From: an uncultured Lachnospiraceae bacterium
Lineage (GTDB): Bacteria; Bacillota; Clostridia; Lachnospirales; Lachnospiraceae
Assembly (NCBI GenBank): GCA_945919795.1
Contig: CAMEJJ010000012.1
Span: forward strand, 1-64,000
DNA: 64,000 bases
Direction of reading: 5' to 3'
In this document: piece by piece, positions 61,967 through 64,000 of the stretch
How positions within the stretch are numbered: position 1 is the stretch's first letter
Layout: each line of letters begins with the position of its first letter
Translations under genes and position numbers: made by a program
The notes under the pieces: generated by a model
Database searches by the model: none
What the model was told of the DNA's origin: nothing
Seen by the model: the letters and a program-made list of their open reading frames with translations, nothing else

Positions 61967-64000
61967 TTACAGTTTCCAAATTTCTTTATTATACTGATCA
62001 ATCGTTCTGTCTGATGAGAAGAATCCGGCTTTGCTGATATTAACAAGCATCATCTTAGCCCATTTCTTGCGATCTTCATATGCTTCATAACATACATCTT
62101 TTGTCTTTACATATTCTGCAACATCCGGGAAAGTCATGAACCAGTCTTTGTTGAGTAGTTCGTTGTATAAACGTTCCAGATTTTCTTTGCAGCCGATCTT
62201 CATTAAATCATCGCTTACGATGAAGTCAACAGCACGTTTTAAATCTTCATCCTTTTCATAGTAAGATCTGGAATTGTAATCTCCGCGTGCGTAACGGTCG
62301 ATGACTGTCTGGGAATCTTCACCAAAGACAAAAATGTTTTCATCGCCAACTAATTCTGCAATTTCCACATTTGCTCCGTCACTGGTTCCAAGTGTAACGG
62401 CACCATTTAACATAAACTTCATGTTGGAAGTACCGGAAGCTTCTTTGGATGCCAGTGAAATCTGCTCGGAAATATCACACGCGGGTATTAATTTTTCTGC
62501 CATGGTAACATTGTAGTTTTCAACCATAATGACCTTTAAGTAAGGACTTACTTCCGGATCATTGTTAATCAATTCCTGTAAGCATAAAATTAAATGAATA
62601 ATATCTTTTGCAATGATATAAGCCGGCGCTGCTTTTGCACCAAAAATGGCGGTAATTGGTCTTGTCGGTTTCTTTCCTGCTTTGATTTCAAAATATTTGT
62701 GAATGATAAACAATGCATTCATCTGCTGACGTTTATACTCATGCAGACGTTTTATCTGAATATCAAAAATGGAAGTCGTATCAATATCCAGATTCTGTGT
62801 CTTTTTCAGGTAATCTTTCAATTCCGTTTTCTTTTCAGATTTCACAGCAAGCACTTTGTCAAGAACTTCATCATTGTCGACAAATTCTCCAAGCTTGGTC
62901 AGTTCCATAGCATCCTTTTTCCAGCCTTCTCCGATTAATTCTGTAATCAGTGTTGCCAACTGCGGATTGCAGGCCATTAACCAACGACGGAATGTAATTC
63001 CGTTGGTCTTGTTATTGAATTTTTCAGGATACAGTTTATAGAAGTTGTTTAACTCTGTATCTTTCAGAATTTCCGTATGCAGATATGCCACACCGTTGAC
63101 ACTATAACCATAGTGAATATCCATGTGTGCCATGTGTACTAAACCGTCTTTAATGATATACGTGCTCTCATCTACAACTTTTTCACGAACACGGTTGTCC
63201 AATTCACGAATAATCGGCATTAACTGAGGAACAACCTTTTCCATATAGTGAATGGGCCATTTTTCAAGAGCTTCTGCCAAAATTGTGTGATTGGTATATG
63301 CACATACTTTGGAAACGATTTTGATTGCCTTTTTCATTCGAATACCGCGTTCCTGTAACAGGCGGATCAATTCCGGAATCACCATGGAAGGATGGGTATC
63401 ATTAATCTGAATGGTTGCATAATCTGCAAGATCATATAAATCCGATCCCTTTGCAACGGCTTCATCCAAAATCAGTTGCGCTGCATTGCTGACCATGAAG
63501 TACTGCTGGTACACACGAAGCATTCTTCCTTTATCATCAGAATCATCGGGATATAAAAACAATGTCAAATTCTTTTCAATTAACTCTTTGTCAAAATCAA
63601 TGTTGTCACCAACAATGCTTTCATCTACTGATTCAATATCAAATAAATGAAGCTTTGTGGTACGGTTATCATAACCTAAAACATCAATATCATACATTCT
63701 GGATTTTACTGTCATACCGCCAAATTTCACATCATAGCAGGTTTCTGTTTTGTGAAGCCAGCTGTTTTCTTCCATCCAGGGATTCGGTGTTTCTTTCTGA
63801 AGGTGGTTTTCAAATACCTGTTTAAATAAACCGTAATGATAGTTAAGACCCACACCGTCTCCGTTTAGTCCAAGTGTTGCAATGGAATCCAAGAAGCACG
63901 CTGCAAGTCTTCCAAGACCACCGTTTCCTAAAGAAGGTTCCGGCTCTACTTCTTCAATTTCTGCCAAAGATTTTCCCTGTGCGGAAAGTTCTTCTTTGAT
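61967..64000 (-). CDS. glgP: Glycogen/starch phosphorylase, 5' end outside the window
   Basis: The frame is open to the right edge, so 677 C-terminal residues are seen; the complete enzyme is usually about 800-820 residues. [20 protein letters not shown] is near the visible start, [16 protein letters not shown] lies in the middle, and [20 protein letters not shown] contains the pyridoxal-phosphate lysine, followed by DGANVEI. The enzyme releases glucose-1-phosphate from alpha-1,4-glucans. The apparent start at 63967 is an internal TTG leucine codon. A palindromic repeat immediately follows its stop. Confidence 0.97.
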   Translation of the reverse strand: MKEELSAQGKSLAEIEEVEPEPSLGNGGLGRLAACFLDSIATLGLNGDGVGLNYHYGLFKQVFENHLQKETPNPWMEENSWLHKTETCYDVKFGGMTVKSRMYDIDVLGYDNRTTKLHLFDIESVDESIVGDNIDFDKELIEKNLTLFLYPDDSDDKGRMLRVYQQYFMVSNAAQLILDEAVAKGSDLYDLADYATIQINDTHPSMVIPELIRLLQERGIRMKKAIKIVSKVCAYTNHTILAEALEKWPIHYMEKVVPQLMPIIRELDNRVREKVVDESTYIIKDGLVHMAHMDIHYGYSVNGVAYLHTEILKDTELNNFYKLYPEKFNNKTNGITFRRWLMACNPQLATLITELIGEGWKKDAMELTKLGEFVDNDEVLDKVLAVKSEKKTELKDYLKKTQNLDIDTTSIFDIQIKRLHEYKRQQMNALFIIHKYFEIKAGKKPTRPITAIFGAKAAPAYIIAKDIIHLILCLQELINNDPEVSPYLKVIMVENYNVTMAEKLIPACDISEQISLASKEASGTSNMKFMLNGAVTLGTSDGANVEIAELVGDENIFVFGEDSQTVIDRYARGDYNSRSYYEKDEDLKRAVDFIVSDDLMKIGCKENLERLYNELLNKDWFMTFPDVAEYVKTKDVCYEAYEDRKKWAKMMLVNISKAGFFSSDRTIDQYNKEIWKL

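Noticed and set aside
63967-64000. Start codon of glycogen phosphorylase at 63967
   Set aside because: The codon is an internal TTG; the frame stays open to the window edge and the N-terminal part of the enzyme is missing.

Overview
The window looks like chromosome from a motile, low-to-mid GC Gram-positive anaerobe of the Lachnospiraceae (Roseburia/Agathobacter-like). This is an inference from gene content and order: the uvrB-uvrA pair with a LexA-type box, mbl followed by two flagellar rod genes and a rod-binding protein, recD2-comFC-yvyF, cdaA-cdaR-glmM, ftsE-ftsX-M23 peptidase-ctpA, an hflK-hflC pair, a Trp T-box ahead of trpD, and a pyridine-nucleotide-independent type of thioredoxin reductase. 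No rRNA, tRNA, phage, integrase, transposase or CRISPR was seen.

Region 1 (1-26.6 kb) is an envelope-glycan decoration locus, almost all on the minus strand. It holds three acyltransferase-3 proteins, an SDR plus Gfo/Idh/MocA oxidoreductase pair, two copies of a DPM1-like GT2 + DUF2304 cassette, four large GT-C-like membrane proteins, further GT2 and GT4 enzymes, a fucosyltransferase-like gene on the opposite strand, a DUF2142 protein and two membrane-anchored proteins of unknown function. A likely scheme is that the DPM1-like enzymes charge polyprenyl phosphate with sugars, the GT-C proteins transfer them outside the membrane, the cytoplasmic GTs build the acceptor, and the acyltransferases modify it. 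No flippase or polymerase is visible, so the locus probably continues to the left. The polymer itself cannot be named.

Region 2 (26.6-37.5 kb) is core metabolism and housekeeping: leuA, an HPr gene with its own promoter and terminator, cdaA-cdaR-glmM (c-di-AMP synthesis and amino-sugar activation), two conserved unknown membrane proteins, yvyF, comFC and recD2. Region 3 (37.5-40.5 kb) is the mbl-flhO-flhP-flgJ-like operon. Region 4 (40.9-46 kb) is uvrBA. Region 5 (46.2-55.8 kb) has a GT14 enzyme, the ftsEX-murein hydrolase-ctpA cluster, a PucR/CdaR-type regulator, a degenerate WecG/TagA protein, a small HPr-like protein lacking the active histidine, cvfB and an acyl-ACP thioesterase. Region 6 (56-64 kb) has hflCK, thioredoxin and its reductase, trpD with a long T-box leader, and the 3' part of a glycogen phosphorylase gene that runs off the right edge.

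The least explained content is non-coding. Several unrelated palindromic repeat families lie between the genes: a 150-162 bp element (two full copies plus a half) whose outer arms differ between copies yet stay self-complementary; a 195-275 bp long palindrome (four copies); 52-bp and 148-bp tandem hairpin arrays; and a GATACCA/TGGTATC hairpin. Most sit within a few tens of bases after a stop codon. The structured leader of the acyltransferase gene at 6198-7298 and the roughly 735-nt trpD leader also deserve attention.
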